A stretch of 59,004 nucleotides of DNA from assembly GCF_002160305.1 (NCBI RefSeq), contig NZ_NFKI01000020.1:1-59004 (forward strand), given 5' to 3'. The first letter of the stretch is position 1. Each line of letters begins with the position of its first letter. The DNA comes from Pseudoflavonifractor sp. An184 (GTDB lineage: Bacteria; Bacillota; Clostridia; Oscillospirales; Oscillospiraceae). The translations under genes and the position numbers were made by a program. Under the pieces are notes generated by a model. That model was not told where the DNA came from and did no database searches. It saw only the letters and a list, made by a program, of their open reading frames with translations. Positions 1-7,075 of this stretch are shown here, in pieces.

Positions 1-15
1 CTTTGTGACGACGAA

Positions 16-107
16 GGGGCGGCGCCGGAAGGCGCGTACAAGCGTTTTCGCCGCAGGCGAAAACCTTGGCGCAGGGCGAATTCACTTCGCCCGAGCATTT
101 TAAATAA
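16..107 (+). repeat. Hairpin-array element, copy A1
   Basis: A run of short stem-loops: GCGCC/GGCGC (22-35), GTTTTCGCC-gca-GGCGAAAAC (44-64) and GGGCGAA-ttcac-TTCGCCC (74-92), then a GAGCATTTTAAAT tail. The same series occurs at 18001-18122 and 29245-29374 in the same orientation. Copy A1 lacks the first hairpin (CCGGCC/GGCCGG) seen in the other two. No reading frame is shared between copies. It is followed by a separate 12-bp hairpin (CCCATTGTGTGC/GCACACAATGGG, 115-142). Confidence 0.8.
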
Positions 108-151
108 CCAGGCCCCCATTGTGTGCCATCGCACACAATGGGAGGCTGGGC

Positions 152-199
152 GACGTGGCCGAGTATCCCGGCATGAACGCTTTCTTCAACCTGAAGTAA
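152..199 (+). pseudogene. Short C-terminal coding fragment, probably a copied gene end
   Basis: An open stretch encodes DVAEYPGMNAFFNLK followed by TAA at 197-199. It has no start and is cut off on the left by a hairpin and copy A1, and it is followed at once by an intrinsic terminator. By analogy with the groES and groEL copies in this window, it may be the duplicated 3' end of a gene lying left of the window. It could instead be the true end of a gene interrupted by the element. The parent gene was not recognised. Confidence 0.45.
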
Positions 200-217
200 G
201 TTCTCCAATTTTGCAGC

Positions 218-247
218 ACAGCCGCCCGTTGGGCGGCTGTGTTTTTT
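218..247 (+). terminator. Intrinsic terminator
   Basis: Stem ACAGCCGCCC / GGGCGGCTGT with a GTT loop, followed by six T. It ends whatever is transcribed from the left edge. Confidence 0.85.
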
Positions 248-265
248 CCTGCCCCTTCACACCGT

Positions 266-663
266 GCCGGAGGAGAAATCGGTGACGGGCGGCCCGGTGT
301 GCCGCCCCTACGGCATACCAGGAACCCTCGTGTATTCCGTAGGGGCCGACGGCTCGGCGGCCCGCCTGTTCACGGAAGATTTCCCATTACCGGCGGGAGG
401 GGCAAGCCCCTCCCCTACCGTATCTTCAAAAGGTTCCACATATTTTGTAGGGACCAAGCACAGCGCCGGAGGAGAAATCGGTGACGGGCGGCCCGGTGTG
501 CCGCCCCTACGGCATACCAGAAACCCTCATGCATTTCGTAGGGGCCGACGGCTCGGCGGCCCGCCTGTTCACGGAAGATTTCCTATTACCGGCGGGAGGG
601 GCAAGCCCCTCCCCTACCGTATCTTCAAAAGGTTCCAGATATTTCGCAGGGGTCAGGCACAGC
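266..663 (+). repeat. Tandem duplication of a 199-bp intergenic unit
   Basis: Two head-to-tail units, 266-464 and 465-663, nearly identical with scattered substitutions. Each carries GC-rich palindromes of the GTAGGGGC...GCCCCTAC type, also seen around 6744-6990 and 30355-30390. Open frames that cross both units are by-products of the repeat and not genes. No other function is visible. Confidence 0.85.
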
Positions 664-687
664 CGCCCAACGGGCGGCTGTGTTTTT
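658..687 (+). terminator. Second copy of the terminator hairpin
   Basis: Stem CACAGCCGCCC / GGGCGGCTGTG with an AAC loop and TTTTT. Apart from the loop it matches the terminator at 218-247, so the tandem 199-bp units sit between two copies of one terminator. Confidence 0.75.
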
Positions 688-712
688 CTCCGCCGGAAAA
701 GCATGTTTCCTC

Positions 713-763
713 TTGACAACAAATTTCTGCAAATGTAGAATATTCTTAGGAGTTCTGCAAATG
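713..763 (+). promoter_or_regulatory. blaI-blaR promoter with candidate operator repeats
   Basis: TTGACA (713-718), a 17-bp spacer and TAGAAT (736-741) form a strong sigma-A promoter. The ten bases TCTGCAAATG occur twice, at 726-735 (touching the -10) and 754-763 (28 bp later). They resemble the TACA-N-TGTA style half-sites bound by BlaI/MecI repressors, so autorepression is likely. The operator assignment is inference. Confidence 0.7.
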
Positions 764-785
764 CAAAAGTTTGGAGGCGACTGCT

Positions 786-1169
786 ATGAAGGACTACCCC
801 CGTCTGCCCGAATCGGAGCTGGACATCATGCTGGTCATCTGGGACCTGGGGGACCAGGCCGCCGCTCCGGCTATTCTGGAGCGGCTGGAGCGCCCCCTCA
901 CCGCCAGCGCGCTGCACAGCTATCTGAAACGGCTGGAGGACAAGGGCTACCTCGCCTGCACCAAGGAGGGCAAGACCAACCGGTACACCCCTCTGGTGAG
1001 CCGGGAGGCGTACCAGCGCCAGGAGGGAAAGACCATCCTGGGCAAGCTGTACGAGGGCTCCCTGAAACGATTTGCCGCCGCCCTCCACGACGGGGGCGCG
1101 CTGGACAAGTCGGATGTGGAGGAGCTGCGGGCCTATCTGGAGGAGCTGGAGGGAAAGGAGGGACAGTAA
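786..1169 (+). CDS. blaI: BlaI/MecI-family transcriptional repressor
   Basis: A 127-residue winged-helix repressor. Residues about 5-75 form the DNA-binding domain (SELDIMLVIWDLG, then ALHSYLKRLEDKGYL as recognition helix and wing). The rest is the dimerisation helix that BlaR-type proteases cleave in this family. The ATG at 786 is chosen because GGAGG lies at 772-776; an upstream in-frame ATG at 771 has no site. The stop codon abuts the start of the next gene (1170), so the sensor protease and its repressor are co-transcribed. The family controls beta-lactam or cell-wall stress genes; no beta-lactamase or PBP gene is adjacent, so the target is unknown. Confidence 0.9.
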   Translation: MKDYPRLPESELDIMLVIWDLGDQAAAPAILERLERPLTASALHSYLKRLEDKGYLACTKEGKTNRYTPLVSREAYQRQEGKTILGKLYEGSLKRFAAALHDGGALDKSDVEELRAYLEELEGKEGQ

Positions 1170-4058
1170 ATGGAGGCGCTGTTTCTGCGGGTGGGCTGGA
1201 TCTCTCTGACCTGCTCGGCGGTGCTGATCCCCCTGCTGGTGGGAAAGGGCTGGCTGCGGCAGCATGTGCGGGCCAGGGCATTGTACGTGGTCTGGCTCAT
1301 TCTGGCCCTGCGTCTGGTGATCCCGGTGGACCTCTCTCTGCCCGAACCGGCGGTGACGGTGGAGGCCCCCAGCTATCAGGTGTCTCTCCCAGCTCGCGCG
1401 CCATCCGCCAATCTGCCCACTGCGCTCCCAACGGAGGAATCTGCGGCTGAGGCCGGCCAGACGGCCCCTGCGGCGGTTTCGGCGGTCCGAACCATCCCCG
1501 TCACCGCTTTGCTGTCCGCCCTGTGGCTCTTTGGCGCGCTGGCGGCGGCCCTGGTGCAGGGAGGCGGGTATCTGCTGGCCCGCCGGAGGCTGCTGCGAGA
1601 CGCCCGGCCCGACTTGGAGGCGGAGGAGCAGGCAGGGCAGACGGCGGCCGGTCTGGGCTTGAAGCGTGCGGTCCCGGTCCGCCGGAGCGGGCAGGTCCGC
1701 ACCCCCATGGTGCTGGGCCTCATTCGCCCGGTGCTCCTGCTGCCGGAGGGCCAGGCGGTGGACGAGGTGGTGCTGTGCCACGAGCTCACCCACCTGAAAC
1801 GGCTGGATCTGGCCTACAAGGCCCTGCTGGTGGCCGCCTGCTGGCTCCACTGGTTCAACCCCCTGGTGTGGTGGATGAGCCGGGCGGCCAGCGAAAACCT
1901 GGAGCTGTGCTGTGACGACGACGTGGCGGCGGGCCGGGACGCGGCCTTCCGCCGGAAATACGGGGAGCTCCTCCTGTCCACGGCGGAGGAGAAGCCCGGC
2001 CCCACCCTGTCCAGCCGTTTCGGCGGGAGCAAACAGGCCATGCGGGACCGGCTGGCAAATCTGTTTGTGAAAAAGAAGCGGGGCCGCCTGCTGGCCTGCG
2101 CCGCTTTGGCGGTGCTGGCCCTGGTGGGCGGGCTGGTGGCCTGTGAGGGGCGGCCGGCCATGACTGACCAGGAGGCGGTGGAGGCTCTGAATGAAAGTGT
2201 GGATTTCTCCCTGAACGCCGAGGGTATGAACCTCTCCTTCACACTGCCGGAGGGAGAGCGGGATTGGGACATCCGGCTGAGTCAGAATGTTTCTTCAGAA
2301 GACCCAGATGTGATCCAGTCCTTTAATGAGACCCAGTGGACTCCCGGGGAGAGTTACTCCTTTTTCCTGCCCCGTGACATTCTGTTGGAGTACCCGCTGT
2401 CCTTGGACGTATCTCTCAATGAGGGGGCGGAGGGTTTTTCCATGGGACTTTCCTTCGGCACAGTGACTCTCATTGATCCGCAGACAGCTCTGGAACAGCT
2501 GCGCTCCAGCATCATCTACGACGGGGAGCGGGTGAGCTTTACCATCCCCGAGGGGGACCGGGAGTGGAACATCCATATCGCCGGACGGGCGGAGGTGGAG
2601 TGGCTGGGGGGAATGAGCCTCCACTTTCTGGACGGCACTGACTGGACGCCTGGGGAGACCTACTCCTTTGAATTGTCCTCGCTGGCCGCCCAGGACGTGA
2701 CGGAACTGACCATGCATATCTTCCAGGGGACCCAGGAGTGGGAAATCGACCTGCTTCCCTATCTTCCCTATGTGAATTCAGAGTACGGATTCACTCTGAC
2801 CCTGCCCCAAAGCTGGCGGGGTCAGGTGGAAATTCGGGAGGACGATCCCAACATGCAAAACGTGACCTGTGCGGCCAGTTTTTACATGCGGGACGCAGGG
2901 GACCAGGACTACGCCGGCTGGCTGGCGGGCGTTTACCGGTGTACCTCCCAGGAGTGGGAGGAGACCGAGGCGGCAGGGAACCCCTATGGTCTGCCGGTCT
3001 TGGCGGAAACTGGAGGATATGTGTTCTATGCCGCTGGTCCTACTGATTTGCCGGTGGATGAGAGCATCCCAGGAGCACTGGAGCGCTATGAGGAATTTTA
3101 CGCTCAGGTGCCCGACCTGCTGGACAGTTTTTCCCTAATCAACGCCGAAGCCTATGCCGCCGCCCAGTCCTGGCTGGAGGAACAGGTGGCGGATGGAATG
3201 CCGGGCATCGCAGATTACCCCTGTCTGGAGGGCCGGGTGGAATCGCTGTACTATGAGGGAGCCTATGGGGACTATGAGGTCTACTCCTTTGTATACAGCC
3301 TGCGGACAGACCGCCCGGACCTGGTGGAGGAGGATGTGCTGACCGATGTGGACTCTCAAGGCTGGGTATCCCGCCCGTATTATGCCGCAACAGGGGGCTA
3401 TCCCTACCTGCTGATGGAAAACGGCGACATCGCGGCAGTGTATTACAGCAACTCGGTTCCCTCCATCCCGGGGTTCTGGTATACATGCAGCGCCATCCCC
3501 CAGGAGGAACAGTATCGACTTGCGGCCATAGCGGCCTTTGCTCAGGCGGATGCTCTGGAACAGCTCTACTTGGGAAACCCCGACTGGGACCAGGAGCGCA
3601 CCTTTACCCGGGAGGAGCTGGAGGCAGCTGGATACCAGGCGGAGACCGTGCCCCAGACCCCTTGGCGTCGGGTGGTGATCGACCCCTGGATCACCCAGGA
3701 GGAGTATCTCCGGAACACATTCCAGTCCCGCTTCTCTGCCAGCCTGACCCAGAGGCGGCTGGACACCATGTTTTCCGGACCGGACGCCCCCTATCTCTTT
3801 TATGAAGAGGACCTGTACTTCCGGGATGATGTCCCCTGCGGACCGGAGATTGAGTCCTACTCGGTGGACTGGGACAGCTTCTCCGTCACCCGCACCATCG
3901 ACCAGCCGGACCTCCAGGGATTTGAATTTACCCTCTCTGGAACACGCGCACAAGGTGGCGGGCTGGAGAACGACACATGGACCTTCCTGCTGCAGGTGGA
4001 TGAGCCAACCGTTCCGCAGTATTTTATGAGTTTTCAGACCTGGTTTGACGAGACGTGA
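1170..4058 (+). CDS. BlaR1-like M56 zinc metallopeptidase with an enlarged extracytoplasmic region
   Basis: A 962-residue membrane protein. Residues about 1-330 hold several transmembrane helices and the M56 peptidase: HELTH at 204-208 gives the zinc-binding HExxH, and ENLELCCDDD near 240 supplies the third ligand region. The family cleaves BlaI-type repressors on receiving an outside signal. After the last helix (about 310-328) come two tandem, clearly homologous modules of about 100 residues (each with LPEGERDW or IPEGDREW, then W-TPGE-YSF). A YGFTLTLPQSW domain and about 400 further residues follow. No penicillin-binding SxxK transpeptidase-like sensor is evident, so the ligand is probably not a beta-lactam. 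At 962 residues it is far longer than classical BlaR1 (about 585-600). Confidence 0.85.
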   Translation: MEALFLRVGWISLTCSAVLIPLLVGKGWLRQHVRARALYVVWLILALRLVIPVDLSLPEPAVTVEAPSYQVSLPARAPSANLPTALPTEESAAEAGQTAPAAVSAVRTIPVTALLSALWLFGALAAALVQGGGYLLARRRLLRDARPDLEAEEQAGQTAAGLGLKRAVPVRRSGQVRTPMVLGLIRPVLLLPEGQAVDEVVLCHELTHLKRLDLAYKALLVAACWLHWFNPLVWWMSRAASENLELCCDDDVAAGRDAAFRRKYGELLLSTAEEKPGPTLSSRFGGSKQAMRDRLANLFVKKKRGRLLACAALAVLALVGGLVACEGRPAMTDQEAVEALNESVDFSLNAEGMNLSFTLPEGERDWDIRLSQNVSSEDPDVIQSFNETQWTPGESYSFFLPRDILLEYPLSLDVSLNEGAEGFSMGLSFGTVTLIDPQTALEQLRSSIIYDGERVSFTIPEGDREWNIHIAGRAEVEWLGGMSLHFLDGTDWTPGETYSFELSSLAAQDVTELTMHIFQGTQEWEIDLLPYLPYVNSEYGFTLTLPQSWRGQVEIREDDPNMQNVTCAASFYMRDAGDQDYAGWLAGVYRCTSQEWEETEAAGNPYGLPVLAETGGYVFYAAGPTDLPVDESIPGALERYEEFYAQVPDLLDSFSLINAEAYAAAQSWLEEQVADGMPGIADYPCLEGRVESLYYEGAYGDYEVYSFVYSLRTDRPDLVEEDVLTDVDSQGWVSRPYYAATGGYPYLLMENGDIAAVYYSNSVPSIPGFWYTCSAIPQEEQYRLAAIAAFAQADALEQLYLGNPDWDQERTFTREELEAAGYQAETVPQTPWRRVVIDPWITQEEYLRNTFQSRFSASLTQRRLDTMFSGPDAPYLFYEEDLYFRDDVPCGPEIESYSVDWDSFSVTRTIDQPDLQGFEFTLSGTRAQGGGLENDTWTFLLQVDEPTVPQYFMSFQTWFDET

Positions 4059-4109
4059 AGGACTCCCTTGCCCTCTCCCCTAAAAACTGGTACAATAACA
4101 CACAGCGGA

Positions 4110-4145
4110 ACCCCGCTCCGGCGGCCGGCCGGAGCGGGGTCTTTT
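4110..4145 (+). terminator. Intrinsic terminator of blaI-blaR
   Basis: Stem ACCCCGCTCCGGC / GCCGGAGCGGGGT followed by CTTTTT. Confidence 0.85.
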
Positions 4146-4182
4146 TCTGTCTTGGGGCAAATGTCCCGGAGGAGGTACTGCC

Positions 4183-4470
4183 ATGTCCAAAGAAGCGCTC
4201 CAGCTGCTGCTGGGCTATCTGCTGCTGGTGAATCTCGCCGCCTTTGTCCTCATGGGCCTGGACAAGCGCCGGGCCAGGCGGGACAAATGGCGTATCTCGG
4301 AAAAAACGCTGTTTCTCCCGGCGGTGCTGGGCGGGAGCCTTGGGGCCATTCTGGGGATGCGCCTGTTTCACCACAAGACGAAGCACTGGTACTTCCGGTA
4401 CGGCCTGCCCGCCCTTTTGGCGGTCCAGATCCTCCTGGGGGTTTTTCTGGGAAGGCAGCTTCCATTTTAA
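4183..4470 (+). CDS. DUF1294 small membrane protein
   Basis: A 95-residue protein with three hydrophobic segments (about 7-26, 43-60, 72-90). It has the DUF1294 hallmark DKRRARRDKWRISE after the first helix and GGSLGAILGM in the second. GGAGG lies just upstream of the ATG. The family is widespread in bacteria and has no established function. It stands alone between the terminator of blaR and the promoter of malQ. Confidence 0.8.
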   Translation: MSKEALQLLLGYLLLVNLAAFVLMGLDKRRARRDKWRISEKTLFLPAVLGGSLGAILGMRLFHHKTKHWYFRYGLPALLAVQILLGVFLGRQLPF

Positions 4471-4499
4471 TAAAAGCACAAATTGATGGCCAGTTTCTC

Positions 4500-4527
4500 T
4501 TGCTTTTTTGGTGATTTCTGCTATACT
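4500..4527 (+). promoter_or_regulatory. Promoter of malQ
   Basis: TTGCTT (4500-4505), a 16-bp spacer and TATACT (4522-4527), about 57 bp before the start codon. Confidence 0.6.
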
Positions 4528-4583
4528 ATAACATATCGCCCGGCGAAGCCGGGTGTGTAACCCCTGAAAGGAGACTGTTTCCC

Positions 4584-6023
4584 ATGTATGATGCCCGTTT
4601 CAGCGGCGTGCTGCTGGCCGTCTCCTCCCTGCCGGGGCCCTATGGCATCGGCTCTCTGGGAGCGCCCGCCCGCCGCTTTGTGGATTTTCTGGCCGAGGCC
4701 GGCCAGACCTACTGGCAGATCCTGCCCCTGGTCCCCCCGGGGCACGGCAACTCCCCCTACATGTCCCCCTCCGCCTTTGCGGGAAATCCCTTCCTCATCG
4801 ACCTGGACGAGCTGGCGGCGGAGGGCCTGCTCACCCAGCAGGAGCTGGACTCCGCCCGCCGGGACGCCCCCGACCGGGTGGACTACGCCTTTCTCCATGA
4901 GACCCGGATGGACCTGCTGGAGCTGGCCTTCCGGCGCTCCCTCACCCTCATGGAGACCGCCCCAGAGGAGCACCACCTGCCCTGGATCGGGGAGTACGCC
5001 CAGTTCGCCGCCCTCCACGACCGGTATGAGGGCAGCCCGGACCAGTGGCCGGAGGACGCCAAGCCCGACCCGGACCGGGTGGCCTTCCACACCTTCCTCC
5101 AGGACACCTTCTACCGCCAGTGGTTCCACTTGAAGGAGTACGCCAACCAGAAGCACATCCGCATTATGGGGGACGTCCCCTTCTATCTGTCCGCCGACAG
5201 CGCCGAGGTGTACTACCACCCGGAGCTGTTTCAGCTGGATGAGGACGGCCGCCTGGCTGCGGTGGCCGGGGTCCCCCCCGACGCCTTCACCGCCGACGGC
5301 CAGTTCTGGGGCAATCCTCTCTACGACTGGGAGGGCAACCGGCCGGCGGTCTTTGCCTTCTGGAAGGAGCGCATCCAGTGGTGCGCCCGTATGTACGACG
5401 CCATCCGCATCGACCACTTCCGGGCCTTCCACACCTACTGGTCGGTGCCCGCCGGGGCGGAGAGCGCCAAGGAGGGCCACTGGGAGCCGGGTCCGGGGAT
5501 GGCCCTGCTCAACCTGCTCCAGGCCGCCGCCCCCAAGCTGGAGCTCATCGCCGAGGACCTGGGCAACCTGGACCTGGACGCCCTGGAGTTTGTCCGCAGC
5601 TGCGGCATCCCCGGTATGAAGGTGATGGTTTTTGCCTTCGACCCCAACGGGGAGAGCGCCTATCTGCCCCACAACTGCCAGCCCTTCTCGGTGGTCTACA
5701 CCGGCACCCACGACACCCAGACCTTTGTCCAGTTCCTCAACGAGGCCTGGCCGGAGGAGTCCGGCTTCGCCCGCCGCTACCTGCGCCTGCGGGAGGACGA
5801 GGGGCTGGGCTGGGGGGTCATCTCCGGGGCCTGGGCCTCCGGGAGCTACCTGGCCATCGCCCCCCTCCAGGACGTGCTGGGCCTGGGCGGAGACGCCCGG
5901 ATGAACACCCCCGGCACTGTGGGGGATCACAACTGGTCCTGGCGGGTGCGCGCCGATGCCCTGAACCCCTATGTGTCCGGCAAGCTGCGGGAAATCACCC
6001 GCACCTACCGCCGCTGCCTGTAA
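4584..6023 (+). CDS. malQ: 4-alpha-glucanotransferase (amylomaltase)
   Basis: A 479-residue GH77 enzyme that transfers alpha-1,4-glucan segments between maltodextrins and releases glucose in the cytoplasm. The three catalytic acids can be placed: nucleophile D277 in RIDHF, acid/base E324 in IAEDLG, and transition-state stabiliser D377 in GTHDTQT. Length is normal for the short bacterial form. GAAAGGAGA sits 10 bp upstream of the ATG. It is monocistronic here: no glycogen or maltose genes flank it. The 3' side runs straight into a palindrome (CCTACTTTCTTT/AAAGAAAGTAGG, 6024-6050) and a kilobase of repeats. Confidence 0.95.
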   Translation: MYDARFSGVLLAVSSLPGPYGIGSLGAPARRFVDFLAEAGQTYWQILPLVPPGHGNSPYMSPSAFAGNPFLIDLDELAAEGLLTQQELDSARRDAPDRVDYAFLHETRMDLLELAFRRSLTLMETAPEEHHLPWIGEYAQFAALHDRYEGSPDQWPEDAKPDPDRVAFHTFLQDTFYRQWFHLKEYANQKHIRIMGDVPFYLSADSAEVYYHPELFQLDEDGRLAAVAGVPPDAFTADGQFWGNPLYDWEGNRPAVFAFWKERIQWCARMYDAIRIDHFRAFHTYWSVPAGAESAKEGHWEPGPGMALLNLLQAAAPKLELIAEDLGNLDLDALEFVRSCGIPGMKVMVFAFDPNGESAYLPHNCQPFSVVYTGTHDTQTFVQFLNEAWPEESGFARRYLRLREDEGLGWGVISGAWASGSYLAIAPLQDVLGLGGDARMNTPGTVGDHNWSWRVRADALNPYVSGKLREITRTYRRCL

Positions 6024-7020
6024 CCTACTTTCTTTGAAAAAGAAAGTAGGCAAAGAAATTTTCTGCGAAACTTCGTTTCGCCTCTTGCAGTTCTAAAAGT
6101 CTCGCCGTTCGCCGGAGGTTTTCGCCGTCTGCACTTCTAAAGCCTTCCCCTTGAGGGCCGACTCCCCTTGTCAAGGGGGAGATAGAGGGGATAGGGCCAG
6201 GTACCCCTGAAGGGGGCAGATGAGGGGACAGTCTGAGGAGCTGGCATCGTTAGAAGAATACTGTATGGCGGGGGCTTGCCCCCGCCGCCCCCAGAGATTT
6301 TTGCCTCTTCCGTAGGGCGCGGTCTCCCAGACGCGCCACTCCTGGAGGTTCTCGCAGGGGATTTCGCCGCCCCGGCAGAGAGTTGCTGTTTTGGCGGGGA
6401 GATTTCGCCGCCTGCGGGCGGCGAGTTTCTTTCCCAGCGATGGGAAAGAAACCAAAGGATCGCCGGGGGACGGCTCAGGATGGACACTCCGTGTCCATAT
6501 TCGCCCTCCCTATCCCCTCTGGCCTTCGGCCATCTCCCCTTGACAAGGGGAGTCGGCCCCCGGTCCCCCATTACGGGGGAGGCGTACCTGCAAGGTTGTG
6601 TAAAATTTCCGGCGCGCAAAATTTGAGTGGCGATTTGCGTTTCCTCCCGGGCCACTGGGCCCTGGCTTCCCCAAAATTTCAGTCTGTGCGGTTTCTGTTC
6701 CGCGCCTGGCTTTACCGAGCAAACGCTCCCAGTGCGCATACCGCCGTAGGGGCGACCCTTGCGGTCGCCCTCAGCCTTCCCCTTTAGGGGAAGGTGCCGA
6801 GCGAAGCGAGGCGGATGAGGTCCGTAGGGGCGGCACACCTGGGCCGCCCGCGGGCCGGCCGGTGTCCGCCCCCTACGAAAAAGAAGGAACCGCTTTCAGT
6901 TTCGCCGTAGGGGCGGGTGTCCTCACCCGCCCGCCCAGGGCTCAAATTCACCCCCGAAAAACTGTATGGGCGGCCCCATGTGGCCGCCCGCTGTACTTGT
7001 CCCCGCCGCGTTTGATCCGC
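6024..7020. repeat. Gene-free repeat cluster
   Basis: About 1 kb without a credible gene. In order: a perfect palindrome abutting the malQ stop (6024-6050); a GGCCGACTCCCCTTGTCAAGG unit at 6156-6196 whose inverted partner lies at 6508-6560; a GTTTCTTTCCC/GGGAAAGAAAC hairpin near 6424-6452; a block at 6604-6750 repeated at 30216-30367; and several GTAGGGGC palindromes from 6744 to 6990. Open frames here are repeat artefacts. Confidence 0.8.
6378..6775 (+). repeat. Composite intergenic block, copy 1
   Basis: The order of parts is a GATTTCGCCGCC lead, a TTTCTTTCCC/GGGAAAGAAA hairpin plus CGCCGGGG, a variable middle, a conserved segment starting ATTTCCGGCGCGCAAAATTTGAG (key positions 6606-6628), and a GTAGGGGC palindrome. 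This is the same order as at 30000-30388. The conserved segment is about 75% alike between copies. No coding signal is shared. Confidence 0.7.
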
Positions 7021-7025
7021 AAAAA

Positions 7026-7066
7026 AACCACGCCGTGGAACTCAGAAGAGCTCCACGGCGCGGTTT
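7026..7066 (-). terminator. Terminator of ftsH
   Basis: Read on the minus strand, CCGCGCCGTGGAGCTC pairs with GTTCCACGGCGTGG and is followed by TTTTTTT. Confidence 0.85.
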
Positions 7067-7075
7067 TTAATTCGC

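Noticed and set aside
264-738. Open frames through the tandem repeat at the left edge
   Set aside because: They arise because the 199-bp unit has an open frame and is tandem; no ribosome site or family match.
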